From Camellia lanceoleosa (Eukaryota > Streptophyta > Magnoliopsida > Ericales > Theaceae): 64,000 nucleotides of DNA. This document shows positions 43,616 through 54,581 of the stretch, piece by piece. The translations under genes were made by a program, and so were the position numbers. The notes under the pieces are model-generated. The model was not told where the DNA came from. It saw nothing but the letters and a program-made list of their open reading frames with translations, and ran no database searches. The stretch covers positions 53,879,177 to 53,943,176 of the forward strand of contig CM045768.1 of the NCBI GenBank assembly GCA_025200525.1, written 5' to 3'. Every line of letters starts with the position of its first letter. The first letter of the stretch is position 1.

Positions 43616-44712
43616 GCTATTGGTGCACTCCTCAGCACTGTTTTGGTGAGATCCAGCAGCTAGTTCTCAAGGACACCCTGCAGACAGAGCCTCAAGAGAG
43701 CAACCGAAGAGCTTTTCGGGGCAGGAACCGAGCATGCATCTTCAACTTCTTCAAGGCAGAGCTAGGCAGCCTGATTTAATGCTTTATTTGTTAATTAGCA
43801 TTCGGTTTTTGTAACTTAATTAATTTGTTAATTAGTTAAAGTCTTGTAATAATTAGTTGTAGCTAGTTATTCAATTTGGTTGTGTAATAATTAGTCTAAT
43901 TAGATTATTAGATTAATTAGAATAGCTTAGCACAGCTAACTTAGCGTATTCATTCGGACCCTCCGTCGAGAGGGCAAATTTTGTAATAAGTGTGCGTGTG
44001 TGTGTGAATGTCTTCCAACCCCATGTCTTTCTCCCTTTTACTTACCAGCTTTTGATGGTTAGTTTTAGGGCATGTTTCAATTAACATACTTATGCTTGCA
44101 TGCATGCATCCATTCATCTGTCTTGCATGCACCGGGCTCGACGCATCATACAAATTGCATTGTATTTCAATTCCTATTTGAATACATGTATCAAATGTAG
44201 CATTTATATGAGATCTTAGAATAGCCGAGCCTATCTAGTTGCATTTTTGCATGTGTTGCATTAGCCATCTTAACATGAACTAGGATCATGCATTGATTTC
44301 TAACTAGTTCTCTGTTTTGGCTCAGAGTACACTGTGAGTGTTTATGCTTCAGCATACTGCATGTGTGTTATTGATTGCCATGATAGCATGCTTGCCATGA
44401 GGCTAACTGCTTAGTTGATATAACTGCCTGAATGCCTGTGGGTAAAGGTTGGATTGTTTGAATTGGAATAATTCATTGAAATCCTTGATTTAGCCTGCTT
44501 GCGAGTAGCAAACTTCAAACCGTTTTTCAAAACAAACAAGTATGCAATGCTTTGTTCCAAATTAGGCGATCTAGTCTATACTTGTATGCTGTGTGCATCA
44601 TATAGTAATTCTAGGTTTAATAACCGGAATAAGAACACATGTGTTTTCAAAAACAAGATATCATGTTAGTAGTAGCCGATCTTTGATCGGGCGAGCGGGG
44701 GTGCTCATTGCA

Positions 44713-44766
44713 TGACCTTTCCCAATCGTACCTAAGTTAATGACCTTTCCCAATCGTACCTAAGTT
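44713..44766. repeat. 27-bp tandem duplication
   Basis: ATGACCTTTCCCAATCGTAC...AAGTT is repeated twice in direct tandem. Copy 2 of the giant LTR carries one such segment (about 60390). Confidence 0.85.
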
Positions 44767-45092
44767 CCCGAGCCGAGGCAACTTTGGTGATGACGGACAC
44801 GTGGCCTTAGGCACGAGTCAGGGTTTCCTAAATTCCCCCAAAATAAAATATTTAGGTGACTCAGATTCCGCAAAACAGTCCATGTTTGGCACTTCTTTAC
44901 AAAAATCAGTTTTCCAAAACGATTTGTCGGATTTGGACTCTTTGGTGATTTATCGGTCTTGCATTACACTTTGCGAGATCAGATTCAGAACCGTGACATT
45001 GAGTCCGAACTGTAGTAAGCCCAAATGAACAAAATGGGATTTCACGCCCCATTTTCGCGCACGGAGCCCTGGGACGTTCGCGCACGTCTACA

Positions 45093-46141
45093 CTAATCCA
45101 CTAAAACGATACTGATTTGCATCAATCTGCACCACTCTATTTGTTAACTACGGATTAATTTTTAAAATTTATAATCCGCTTTCGAAACTGTTCTGCTCTA
45201 CTATAATTAATACATATATATTTTTTAACCTCTAATGAAATATCAAAGTAAAAATGAGTTTGAGAGAAATTTAAGATGTGAAATTTATTACAAATTAGTA
45301 GTTATATATATGAAAAATATTATGTAAAATTAATTGGTGTTATATATATGAAAAATATTAGACAAATTAGTGTTATATATTATGCAAATGTTTGGTAATT
45401 AGTTAGAATATTTTTCAATCCTCTAATCTGTCCAAAACCGTCCAAACCACGATTTCCTAATCCTCTAATTCACTAATCTGCCATTTGATTTATAATTTTA
45501 CTTTCCAATCCCACTACGTAGCTCGAAAAAGAAGGGCTCGAATTGCCCGAATGAGCTGGCAAGGCCTCTTCTTGTATTTTGCCCAATTGCCCACAGTTGT
45601 GTAAAACCTACCTGTTGATTTCCAAAAAAAAAAAAGAAAAGAAGAGAGTAGATAGAGAAGATGACGAAATCGACCTACGTGAAACTGACTTGTGTGCCAC
45701 CGCTGAGTATTGACTTGGGTGTTGCCGCTGACCATCGACCTAGTTGACCATCGACGACCACCAGAAATCTCTCTTTGTCATTCCTTATCCGTGAATCGCC
45801 AATCGCTGTCCGTTAATCGCCATTAACTACTCTGTGTTTGTCTTCAACTCTTTGCATGGGTTTATTTTTCTCTTTAACTCCTTTACCCTCTTCTGTAATA
45901 TGTATATGTATATGTATATGTATATGTGTATATATATGCCTATGAAATGCTGTGTTTTCTCTTTCTCCAATTGGGTTCCTTTTGTGGTCACTACCTGGGC
46001 AACTATCCAGGTAACTTTTCTCTAATTTCCAATGCTTTGTTAAACAGCTAATTGTGTTGTTTTTATTTCATGATACTATGATCTTCCCTCATTTTCATGT
46101 TGTGAATTTGTCTAATTATTGGTGTGTAGTAATTGGATTTA
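45093..46141. other. Intergenic, no gene seen
   Basis: AT-rich sequence with ATATATGAAAAATATTA-like direct repeats near 45310 and 45345, and a (TATATG)n microsatellite at 45897-45938. No recognised protein. Confidence 0.5.
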
Positions 46142-46690
46142 CCATTTGTGTGTGTCAATTTCTGACCACACTGCCAATCAAGCATTCAGCTGGAAAACAC
46201 TGGCATAATAGATTAAGCCCGAACGACCTGTCACAAAAAGAAGAGATTCTAGCGGTGGTTCGTCCACCCGGGGGCACTCCGACGATCAAGTCAGTTATCT
46301 GTCAAAGATAACAAAAGTGCTTAACTCACTATTCAAAGCATAAAAAGCATACCTTAGACCCATGATGGTGCCTCTCTTTTATAGCCAACACAAACCTAGT
46401 CCCAATAGAAGCCTAGCTTCAATGGACTTAGGATTATTGCTAATCTTGGACTCCTAGTAGGATTAGGATAAACTCTCTAAGAGTCTTATCTTTACCCAAA
46501 CTAAAGTCTTCTCCAATTCTAGGACTCTTATCCTTTATCCGCTTATCCTGGATTCCAGTATCTTCGCAGATAATCTTGGCCTAGCCGAGATAATCTCGGC
46601 GTCATGACCAGGACACATGGCACCTCGGTTGGCACTTCAGTGACACCCCGGCCACGTGTTGTCATTCAAAAATTATGTCCCTACACCATT
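46142..46690 (-). mobile_element. Solo LTR of the RT-2 family, with TSD CCATT
   Basis: 46147-46685 (539 bp) aligns with the RT-2 LTR (CACCCGGGGGCACTCCGACG, GATCAAGTCA, CTTTTATAG, CCACGTG). It is flanked by CCATT at 46142-46146 and 46686-46690. Substitutions throughout make it older than RT-2. It is the remnant left by LTR-LTR recombination. Confidence 0.93.
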
Positions 46691-47479
46691 CTTTTATTTT
46701 CCTCTATTTTTCTTCTTCTTCTTTTGATTGGTTTGATTTTTGATTCAATACTCTTACGATTATGATCTATTAATTTTTGATTGGTTTGATTTTCCTCTGT
46801 TTTCCATTCTTCTTTTGATTTTTCCTTTTTCCTCTATTTTTTTCTTCTTCTTTGTGGATGGCCACTTCAACTCTAAGTTTGATGTCTACTATCTCTCTCC
46901 ACTTCAACTTTAAGTTTGATGTCTCTCTCTCTCTATCTGTGTTTCCTATTCTTGCTTCCATATCTACACTTCAATTATATGTGTGTGTATGTATGTATAT
47001 GCTAAATCCAACAGAGATGAAAAGAATATTTAACAAAGATGAGAGGGATTTGAAATGAGAGGATTTTGCAGAGATGATGTTCGTGAATACTTTTGGAGTA
47101 AAAGTAGAGATTAAGAGGAGTGAGAAAATCTGTTACGCATGAGTAGAAAATAAGAGACAATTGGCAAAATATTCTGGCCATTTGAGCTCCACTTTTTCAA
47201 GTTACAAAACATTAATCTTTATTAACAAATCGTTTGAATCGCACTGTGTACACTCCTAATTAATTTGATAATTGTAAGAGTTTAAATAAATAATTATAAT
47301 TTAAATATAATATTTTATCTATTAATTAAAATAACTTATTTTGTCTTTATTAACTAAATTACTCTTAATTTTGCATTCCAAACTACCCCGAAGTAACAAA
47401 TGTCTATCAAAATTTATGAATTCTCTCTCTAAAATGAGAGCTTCTCTCTCTAAAATGAGAGTCATGGCCTAAGGGCTTT
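46691..47479. other. CT/AT-rich DNA, no gene seen
   Basis: A duplicated segment around 46720-46800 (TTTTTGATTGGTTTGATTTT) and a tandem TCTCTCTAAAATGAGAG pair at 47424-47460. No coding region. Confidence 0.5.
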
Positions 47480-47598
47480 CTTCTGGTTTATTTAGAGTCT
47501 CTTTTCTATTCTCACCGTCTCTACCTCGGTTATACCCTCTCAGTTCTTTGATCGCTGTTCTTATTCCTCCTTCCCACAAGTTTTCTATTACTTTTTCA

Positions 47599-49070
47599 TG
47601 GCCTCCTCTACCCACCTACCCTCCTCCTCTTCTTTTTTGGTTGAATCTTCTGGCTTAGTCTTGGAGGAAGGAAGTGGGGAAAATGAAGACCTCTCATCTT
47701 TGTCTTGTCGGAAAGATTCTGGCCTCTAAAACTCTTAAAAAAGGAGCAATAAGCACTATTATTCGAGTAACTTGGCGGATTCGAGGGGACCTCACTATAT
47801 CCCCTTGGAGTGATAACATTTTTCTGTTTCAATTTAGTGAAAATAAGGATAGACATCACATCCTTCGCGATAGTCCTTGGTCGGTAATGGGATGGCTTTT
47901 AGTCCTTCAACCTCTTTCGCCGGGGCAATCAGCCGAAGAACTCGATTTCAAATGGTGTCAATTCTGGGTGCAAGTCTATGGCCTCCCCATTCAGAAGCTT
48001 ACTAGACAGAATGGTGAGATTAAGAATCGATAGGCAGGTTGGTCCGTGTTGAGGCCCACACGGAGGGGCTGTTGTTGTATCGGAGTTTTTTAAGGATCCA
48101 TGTGCAGATTGATACACAGCAACCTCTACCTAGGGGCCTTTGGTTGCAACGGGAACAGGGGCACTCCGATTCTTGGCTCATATTCAAATATGAAAAACTT
48201 TCAGATTTCTGTTACGATTGTGGCAAATTGGGTCATGAGAGCCACACCTACAAGTTCGTCTCCAAAGAACAGGGAGCTTCTTCAGGTTATGCCCTTGCAC
48301 TTAGAAACAGCAGTGCAGGAAGCACTGGTCTACCAATTGAACACTATCGCCGGAAAGTGGATGATTTAGAGGCCAGTCTGTCTTCTATTATCTTCGGCCA
48401 ACGAACAGAAGCTACACCGACTCCCTTAAGCACACCGGCACATGACAACCCAGACCAAGGACCAACATCTCAGTTAGAGCCGGTTCCCTCATGATCGTTA
48501 TCCAGTACAAAGGGTACACCCATGCGCACTACCCCCACGAAGGAAGAGCATCAGCATCCTCCTAGCCCCGCCAGACCACGTGACGGACCCAAGCCCACTA
48601 CTTTTGCATCCGGCAGTAGCCAGCAGCACTCCTCCTTACCATCTACAACTAGCCCAGGCCATAACCCTTTGGCGGTGTTGGGCCACACAGCCCACCCTCA
48701 CTTTTCAGAATCTTCTCGGAGTAATGGCCCAATTCAAGTTGTGGACCTCAGTCTACTTACAAGTGTGGGTTTACCTAAAGAAACCAACTACTATGTTACT
48801 GAGCCTCCAGACAGCCCATGCCATTCTAAGGCCTCACAGGGGAGGAATTCAAAGCTCTTACCAGCCCCATCTGTAGACACTAGGCCACTGAATCCAGCCC
48901 CTACTTTGGAGGGGGGTTTATCTAAAACACTACAGCATTTGTCTCTCAAGAGGAAAGTGATAGAGGATCTTGACTGTGATCTCCATTGCACCAAAGTGCA
49001 GAATGTGGGCAAATTAGTTCAGTTGCTGGAGGCTCCATCCAACATCCAACTTCAGGCTACAAGGAATACT
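47599..49070 (+). pseudogene. LINE-2 ORF1: DUF4283/zinc-knuckle protein, frameshifted
   Basis: An ATG at 47599 opens a short frame ending at about 47730. The main frame (47674-48033) has VGKILASKTLKKGAISTIIR and the DUF4283 pattern HHILRDSPWSVMGWLLVLQP. The frame at 48039-48494 has the knuckle CYDCGKLGHESHTY, where the last ligand is Tyr instead of Cys. A Ser/Pro/Thr-rich tail is at 48522-49127. Frameshift near 47720 and stop at 48033. Confidence 0.82.
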
Positions 49071-49075
49071 ACTAG

Positions 49076-49866
49076 TGTCATGATCCAAACCAGCCCCTGT
49101 AGGTTTAGCACCGTAACCGGCCAGTAATTCGTGGATTACCAAAGGCCTCAGAATAGATTAGCAAATGATAAGGGGCTGCGAAAGCAATATAACAAAATAA
49201 ATAAGGTCCAATGAGCTGTGATAACGTATATGGAACAGAACATTTCAAAACTTACATATATATACATAACATGCCAGTCAAGATACCCAATATTTACAAA
49301 ACTGTACATCCCAAGATCTATTTGTACGAAACTTATACAATGACTAGTATGAGTACAAAAAACAGCCATGGCGTTAGGCTTAGTTCGGAACCTCCTCGGG
49401 AGGCACAATAGTTGGCTGACAAAAGCGAGCGAAGGTCGCGTCAACTCGCAGTCGGTCTTAGTCTCACCTATATACATAATATAAACTGTGAGCGAAAGCC
49501 CAATGAATAACAATAGAGTAAAGGGTTTCAATGAATGAGTTCATACAGTTTCAGAAAACATAATTAGATTTGTATCAAATTCATCAATTGTCCAGATCAT
49601 ATACAGACAGAAATTATAAGTCATGTTCAATCATACATAGTCCATCCGTTAGCACTAACAGATTACCTAGAAAGCATCTTAGATCATACTTGTCAGTTCC
49701 ATAGAGGAACCTCCGGCCGGGGTGAGAATAACTTGTCAGTTCCATAAAGGAACCTCCGGACTGGGAACTTGCAATACATGTGCAAATTAATCTCAGATTC
49801 CTTCTAAATTACTGTTAGGCATAATTACTCATAAATTAGCATTAATCGGAGGTCGGGGTTATTACA
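49076..49866 (-). repeat. Tekay A 3' LTR with 1.7-kb internal deletion
   Basis: Compared with the 5' LTR it lacks the segment corresponding to about 55283-57001. The join lies within shared GCAA (ACTTGCAA|TACATGTG). Both outer ends are intact. Confidence 0.9.
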
Positions 49867-49881
49867 GTCTTCCCTCCTTAA
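49867..49881 (-). other. Tekay A polypurine tract
   Basis: Minus-strand TTAAGGAGGGAAGAC directly precedes the 3' LTR. Tekay B has AAGGAGGGGAGAT in the same place. Confidence 0.75.
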
Positions 49882-50075
49882 AAGAGTTTGGTCCCCAAAC
49901 TCGAATTACCTTCATTCTGAATCAACATTGGGTCCAATGGGAAAAAATCCGGATATCTCTTCATCATATCTTCCTCGGTTTCCCAAGTTGCATATGTTCC
50001 TCCGTGGTTTTGCTAATCAACTTTTACCAACAGTATTTCTTTGTTTCTCAACCTTTTGATCCGGCGATTCACAAT
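49880..50075 (-). pseudogene. Tekay A integrase C-terminal/chromodomain-like tail, two stops
   Basis: The region continues the integrase (IVNRRIKRLRNKEILLVKVD ... HGGTYATWETEEDMMKRYP). Two TAG stops (50080 region and about 50013) sit where Tekay B has CAG and TGG. Chromodomain-like tails in chromoviruses are thought to guide insertion to heterochromatin. Confidence 0.82.
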
Positions 50076-51317
50076 CTAGATAGGTCTTTCCTTGTAAGTG
50101 TAATCATCTTTCAGGAGTACATGTGTTGGTTCAAGGACGTGAAGTGGATCCCTCAAATAGTCTTGTAGCATCGATACATGAAAGACGTTGTGCATATGTT
50201 CCATTACTGGAGGTAAGGCTACCCGGTACGATACCTGATTGATCTTTTCAAGGACCTCATAAGGTCCAACATACCTCGGTGCCAACTTGCCCTTAACACC
50301 AAACCGAGTCTGACCCTTCATCGGGGTCACCTTTATGAACACATGGTCCCCAACTTCATATTCCCTCTCTCTTCTTCGAACGTCGGCATAGCTTTTCTGC
50401 CGACTCTGTGCAGTTTTCAAACGCAGCTGTATTAGTTTCACTTTCTCAGTGGTTTCTTGCACAAGTTCTGGTCCCAACAAAGGTCTATCACCTACTTCAG
50501 CCCAACATATCGGAGAACGACACTTTCTTCCATACAAAGCTTCGTAAGGAGCCATTCCAATGCTTGAATGGAAACTGTTGTTGTACAAAAACTCAGCTAA
50601 TGGCAAGTAGGTCTCCCAATTTCCTTGGAAGTCTAACACGCACATTCTGAGCATATCATCCAGAGTTTGGTTTGTTCGTTCCGTTTGGCCATCTGTCTGT
50701 GGGTGATAGGCACTGCTCAGTCTCAATTCAGTCCCCAGAGCCTGTTGCAAACTCTGCCTAAATCTCGATACAAACTTTGAGTCCCTGTCAGACACAATAG
50801 ATATTGGCACTCCATGCAATCTCACAATTTCAGTCATATAGATATTGGCCAATTTATCAGTGTTATAAATAGTTTTGACAGGCAAAAAATGGACAAACTT
50901 AGTTAAACGGTCAACAATAACCCAGATAGAGTCCATACCTCGAGAAGAACGAGGCAATCCCACAATGAAGTCCATAGTAATGTGCTCCCATTTCCATTCC
51001 GGTATTGGGAGTGGTTGTAGCAGACCGGCGGGTCGTTGGTGTTCGGCTTTTACCTGTTGGCACTGTAGACATCTAGCCACAAAGTCCGCAATACTCTTTT
51101 TCATCCCAGGCCACCAAAAATTCTGTTTCAAATTATGATACATCTTCGTGTTCCCCGGATGCATAGCAAATTTACTACTGTGAGCTTCGGTCATAACACG
51201 TTTCCTAGAGTCACAACAATCGGGTACACAAAGACGGTTCTGAAATTTCAGCACCTCATTCTCAAATACAAATCCCGACCTTGGCTTCGAATCAAATTCC
51301 TCTATGATCTTTTTCAA
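50076..51317 (-). CDS. Tekay A integrase
   Basis: A 413-codon frame. The zinc-binding region (HSSKFAMHPGNTKMYHNLKQ and CLQCQQVK) leads to the core with Asp in MDFIVGLPRS, Asp in SIVSDRDSKFVS and Glu in AYHPQTDGQTERTNQTLDDM. The GPF/Y-type module GKLAPRYVGPYEVLEKINQV follows. It inserts element cDNA. All three catalytic acids are present; the frame begins at an internal Met after a stop. Confidence 0.93.
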   Translation of the reverse strand: MKKIIEEFDSKPRSGFVFENEVLKFQNRLCVPDCCDSRKRVMTEAHSSKFAMHPGNTKMYHNLKQNFWWPGMKKSIADFVARCLQCQQVKAEHQRPAGLLQPLPIPEWKWEHITMDFIVGLPRSSRGMDSIWVIVDRLTKFVHFLPVKTIYNTDKLANIYMTEIVRLHGVPISIVSDRDSKFVSRFRQSLQQALGTELRLSSAYHPQTDGQTERTNQTLDDMLRMCVLDFQGNWETYLPLAEFLYNNSFHSSIGMAPYEALYGRKCRSPICWAEVGDRPLLGPELVQETTEKVKLIQLRLKTAQSRQKSYADVRRREREYEVGDHVFIKVTPMKGQTRFGVKGKLAPRYVGPYEVLEKINQVSYRVALPPVMEHMHNVFHVSMLQDYLRDPLHVLEPTHVLLKDDYTYKERPI

Positions 51318-51365
51318 GTATTCATCTTCACATTGTTTTTGTTGGATCTCATCAAGAATTGTAGG

Positions 51366-51738
51366 TTAAGCGGCAATAGCAGTTAACAGTCCATCTTGTT
51401 CTAGATTAGTCAACAATTCTTTTCGGTTGGATAGCAAACATGACAAATTCGCACTAGATTTCCAGCTTAAGGCATCTGCTACAGTATTAGCCTTTCCTGG
51501 ATGATACAAGATTTGCAAATCGTAGTCCTTGATTAGTTCCAACCAACGTCTCTGTCTCATATTCAACTCCTTTTGGGTGAAGAAATATTTCAAACTTTTA
51601 TGGTCTGTATAAACCTCAAAAGTTACCCCATACAGATAGTGACGCCATATTTTCAAAGCAAAACCACGACTGCCAATTCAAGATCATGTGTTGGGTAATT
51701 CTTTTCATGAGGTCGGAGTTGTCTAGAAGCATAGGCAA
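51366..51738 (-). pseudogene. Tekay A RNase H, broken
   Basis: [20 protein letters not shown] and [20 protein letters not shown], then [13 protein letters not shown], are RNase H motifs. The start of the domain ([15 protein letters not shown]) ends the upstream frame at about 51739, so a frameshift splits the domain. Confidence 0.88.
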
Positions 51739-52965
51739 TCACCCTTCCGTTTGCATTAGTACACACCCCAGGCCTTTATAAGAAGCATCACTGTACACTT
51801 GAAACCCATCAGTACCATTAGGCAAAGTTAAGATTGGTGCAGTCACTAACCTGGTTTTCAACTCTTGGAAAGCTGCCTCTTTTTGTTCATTCCAGTCAAA
51901 TGGCATATTTTTCTGAGTTAACTGAGTCAATGGCAAGGCGAGCTTAGAAAAGTCTTTCACAAACCTCCGGTAGTAACCTGCAAGTCCCAGAAAACTTCGG
52001 ACTTCTGTCACATTTGTCGGTCTAGGCCAATCCACGACAACTTCAATTTTCTGAGGGTCAACAGAAACTCCATCCTTGTTGATTACATGTCCCAAAAATG
52101 CCACACTGTCAAGCCAAAACTCACACTTGGACAATTTAGCATACAATTTCTTTTCTCTCAAAATCTGTAAGGTGGTTCTCAAATGGTTCTCATGTTCTTC
52201 CTTGTCTTTAGAATAAATCAAAATGTCATCAATAAATACAACAACGAAGTCATCCAGATATGATTTAAACACCCTATTCATAAGATCCATGAAAACAGCG
52301 GGTGCATTAGTCATCCCAAACGGCATTACTAAAAATTCATAATGTCCATATCTAGTTCGGAATGCAGTTTTCTCTATGTCCTCAGCTCTAACCTTTAATT
52401 GATGATACCCGAACCTGAGGTCAATTTTGGAAAACACTTGGGCACCCTAAAGTTGATCAAATAAGTCATCTATTCGGGGCAGAGGGTATTTATTCTTGAT
52501 AGTCACTTTGTTCAGTTCTCGGTAGTCTATACACAATCTTAAAGATCCATCATTCTTTTTGACAAACAAGACTGGAGCACCCCAAGGTGAAGTACTCGGG
52601 CGGATAAATTTTTTGTCTAACAGTTCCTAAAGTTGGGTTTTCAATTCTTTCAATTCAGAAGTGGACATTCTTTAGGGAGTCTTGGAAATAGGTTGTGTCC
52701 CCGGAAACACTTCAACAGTGAATTCAATTTCTTTATCAACTAAGTCCCCAGGTAAGTCAGTTGGAAACACATTGGAAAACTCACAAGCAACGGGGATTGT
52801 TTCTACATTAGTTCCGTCAGATGATGCAATCAATATACAACATAAATAACCCCTACATCCCTTCCTAAGGAGTTTTACAGCTTTCATAGCCGAAATCAAA
52901 TATGGGGGAGGAACTACCCCATGCCCAATAAAAGTAAATTCAGGCATACCCGGTGGTCTAAACAC
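51739..52965 (-). pseudogene. Tekay A reverse transcriptase region, several stops
   Basis: 52437-51739 has [20 protein letters not shown] and the catalytic FIDD ([19 protein letters not shown]). Upstream, at 52671-52438, RT motifs ([20 protein letters not shown], then IDYRELNK) are interrupted by TAG/TAA at about 52674, 52627 and 52448. Family consensus has Tyr/Gln codons there. The frame at 52965-52672 is the protease-RT linker. Confidence 0.88.
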
Positions 52966-54185
52966 AACAGTTTTATTGGCACAGTCAATGGTAGCACATA
53001 TTTAGTTAACCAGTCCATCCCCAAAATACAGTCAAAATGACTAATGTCCAAGGATAATAAGTCCACATACAACATCATATCGCCAATCATAACATCACAT
53101 GCTGGATAAATATGAGTACACATCATAGAATCCCCAGACAGTGTAGACACAGATAACACATAGGTCATAAGTTCGAATGGCCTAGTCAATTTGTGAGAAA
53201 AGCCATGAGATACAAAGGAATGTGTAGAACCAGAATCTATCAGTACGCATGCATTTTGACAACATATAGAGAGTGTACCTGACACCACAGTATAGGTGTT
53301 TGGTACGTCACCGGGCACTAAGGCAAACACTCGGCCTTGTCTCAGAGGTTCTTTCCCAATATTGGTCTTGGCATTGGTTTTGGCTGTAGAGGCAAATCCG
53401 GCTGAACTTGCCGTAGGGCGGCTAGTATTCTCAAACCTGAGTGGGCAATCTTTCACTACATGACCCGGCTGGCCATACTGGAAACAAGCATCGGACACTT
53501 GGTAACACACACCCCTGTGCCTTCTACCACAATCAGAACAAACCGGGATAGACCCACTACTCTGGCTTATGTTGCTGGAGGATCCTGTGTTTTGCTTCTT
53601 ACTGACAAAGGACTGGCCTCTTTTAAAACCAAACCCGGATCTTTTTCCTCTCCACTCAGTTGTTGCAGTTACTGGGGCTTTGCTTTGTTTCATGGCAGCT
53701 AGGGTGGCCTCTGCCATTAAGGCTCTATCTAAAACTTCTACATAAGTAGGCAATTTCAGGATGCCTACTCGATCAAACACCTCCAAATCTAGTCCACCCT
53801 CAAATTTTTGTGCTTTCTTGTAATCAGTGTCCACCATATGTGGAGCAAACCGTGCCAGTTCGGTGAATTTAGCTTCATACTCTACTACTGCCATCCTTCC
53901 CTGTTTGAATTCCTGAAATTTCGACACCTTCCTATCCCTGAAACATTGGGGAAAGTACTTGTCGTAGAAAATAGTATTAAACTGTGCCCATGTCATATTT
54001 CCATTGCCATTCCGGATCAGTAACCACCACCTGCAGGCCTCATCTTTCAAAGTGTAGGTGGCTAGGAGGACTTTCTGAGGTTCAGAACAAGGGAATACTT
54101 CATACAGTTTTTCCATCTCAAGCAACCATGTCTCAGCTTTCAAAGGCTCAATTCCACCATAGAATGTTGGCGGTTTCATTTTCAT
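52914..54185 (-). CDS. Tekay A gag and protease
   Basis: A 423-codon frame. It has the Retrotrans_gag capsid domain (MTWAQFNTIFYDKYFPQCFR; KVSKFQEFKQGRMAVVEYEA), a knuckle CFQYGQPGHVVKDC where the second Cys is Tyr, then the retropepsin motif VLIDSGSTHSFVSH and later LGMDWL. A stop in the stretch 54186-54380 lies between the frame and the primer site, so the extreme N-terminus may be missing. The protease continues to about 52914. Confidence 0.9.
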   Translation of the reverse strand: MKMKPPTFYGGIEPLKAETWLLEMEKLYEVFPCSEPQKVLLATYTLKDEACRWWLLIRNGNGNMTWAQFNTIFYDKYFPQCFRDRKVSKFQEFKQGRMAVVEYEAKFTELARFAPHMVDTDYKKAQKFEGGLDLEVFDRVGILKLPTYVEVLDRALMAEATLAAMKQSKAPVTATTEWRGKRSGFGFKRGQSFVSKKQNTGSSSNISQSSGSIPVCSDCGRRHRGVCYQVSDACFQYGQPGHVVKDCPLRFENTSRPTASSAGFASTAKTNAKTNIGKEPLRQGRVFALVPGDVPNTYTVVSGTLSICCQNACVLIDSGSTHSFVSHGFSHKLTRPFELMTYVLSVSTLSGDSMMCTHIYPACDVMIGDMMLYVDLLSLDISHFDCILGMDWLTKYVLPLTVPIKLLCLDHRVCLNLLLLGMG

Positions 54186-54568
54186 GAATTTCTGTGTTAG
54201 ATTGATGATATCATTATTATCTGCCTCAACTTGTGCCGGTGGAGGCGGAGGGGGTAAAGGTTGTTGTCTCTATTGTTGTGTCAAGGTTTCAGTCAATGCT
54301 GCTAACATCTATTCCATTCGGCCCATGCGAGCCTCTGAAGATTCACCTTCACCACTTCCTCTTGCATTTTCCATCTTACTATACAAATATCAAATGATAA
54401 TAAACACAGGCATAGTCTCATTTATATCCCTCAATCCACTTATTCAAATGTACATTCAGTTTTCATATTCAATTGCATTACCACACACTCACACATGCAT
54501 ATGAAATGCCCTTAATGCTTACTAGGACATCCTAAGCTCATTCGGACTCGTGTGTGCGGTAGAACACG

Positions 54569-54581
54569 TGCTCTGATACCA
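54569..54581 (-). other. Tekay A primer-binding site (initiator tRNA-Met)
   Basis: TGGTATCAGAGCA on the minus strand, 3 nt after the 5' LTR, is the standard tRNA-iMet primer site of plant retrotransposons. Confidence 0.9.

Larger units (their letters stand above)
40270..45092 (+). mobile_element. Giant LTR-like repeat, copy 1 (4.8 kb, likely a solo LTR)
   Basis: It begins TGTAGACACCCCATTTTTGACC and ends CGCACGTCTACA, the TG...CA form of an LTR with TGTAGAC/GTCTACA ends. A second copy in opposite orientation (60140-63815) shares the start, a TATA region, the middle and the end. No coding frame of note exists. LTRs this large are typical of Ogre-like Tat elements or LARDs; the family cannot be named. 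The flanking 5-mers CCAAG and CTAAT do not match, so the solo-LTR call is tentative. Confidence 0.65.

Noticed and set aside
41246..43779. Small frames inside giant LTR copy 1
   Set aside because: Short, Cys/His/Met-rich and unlike any family. They come from CATGC/TGCAT word repeats and are not shared with copy 2 in the same frame.
49148..49531. 127-codon minus-strand frame, repeated at 54657-54959
   Set aside because: It recurs because both lie in Tekay A LTRs. It has no domain and ends are not conserved, so it is LTR sequence.
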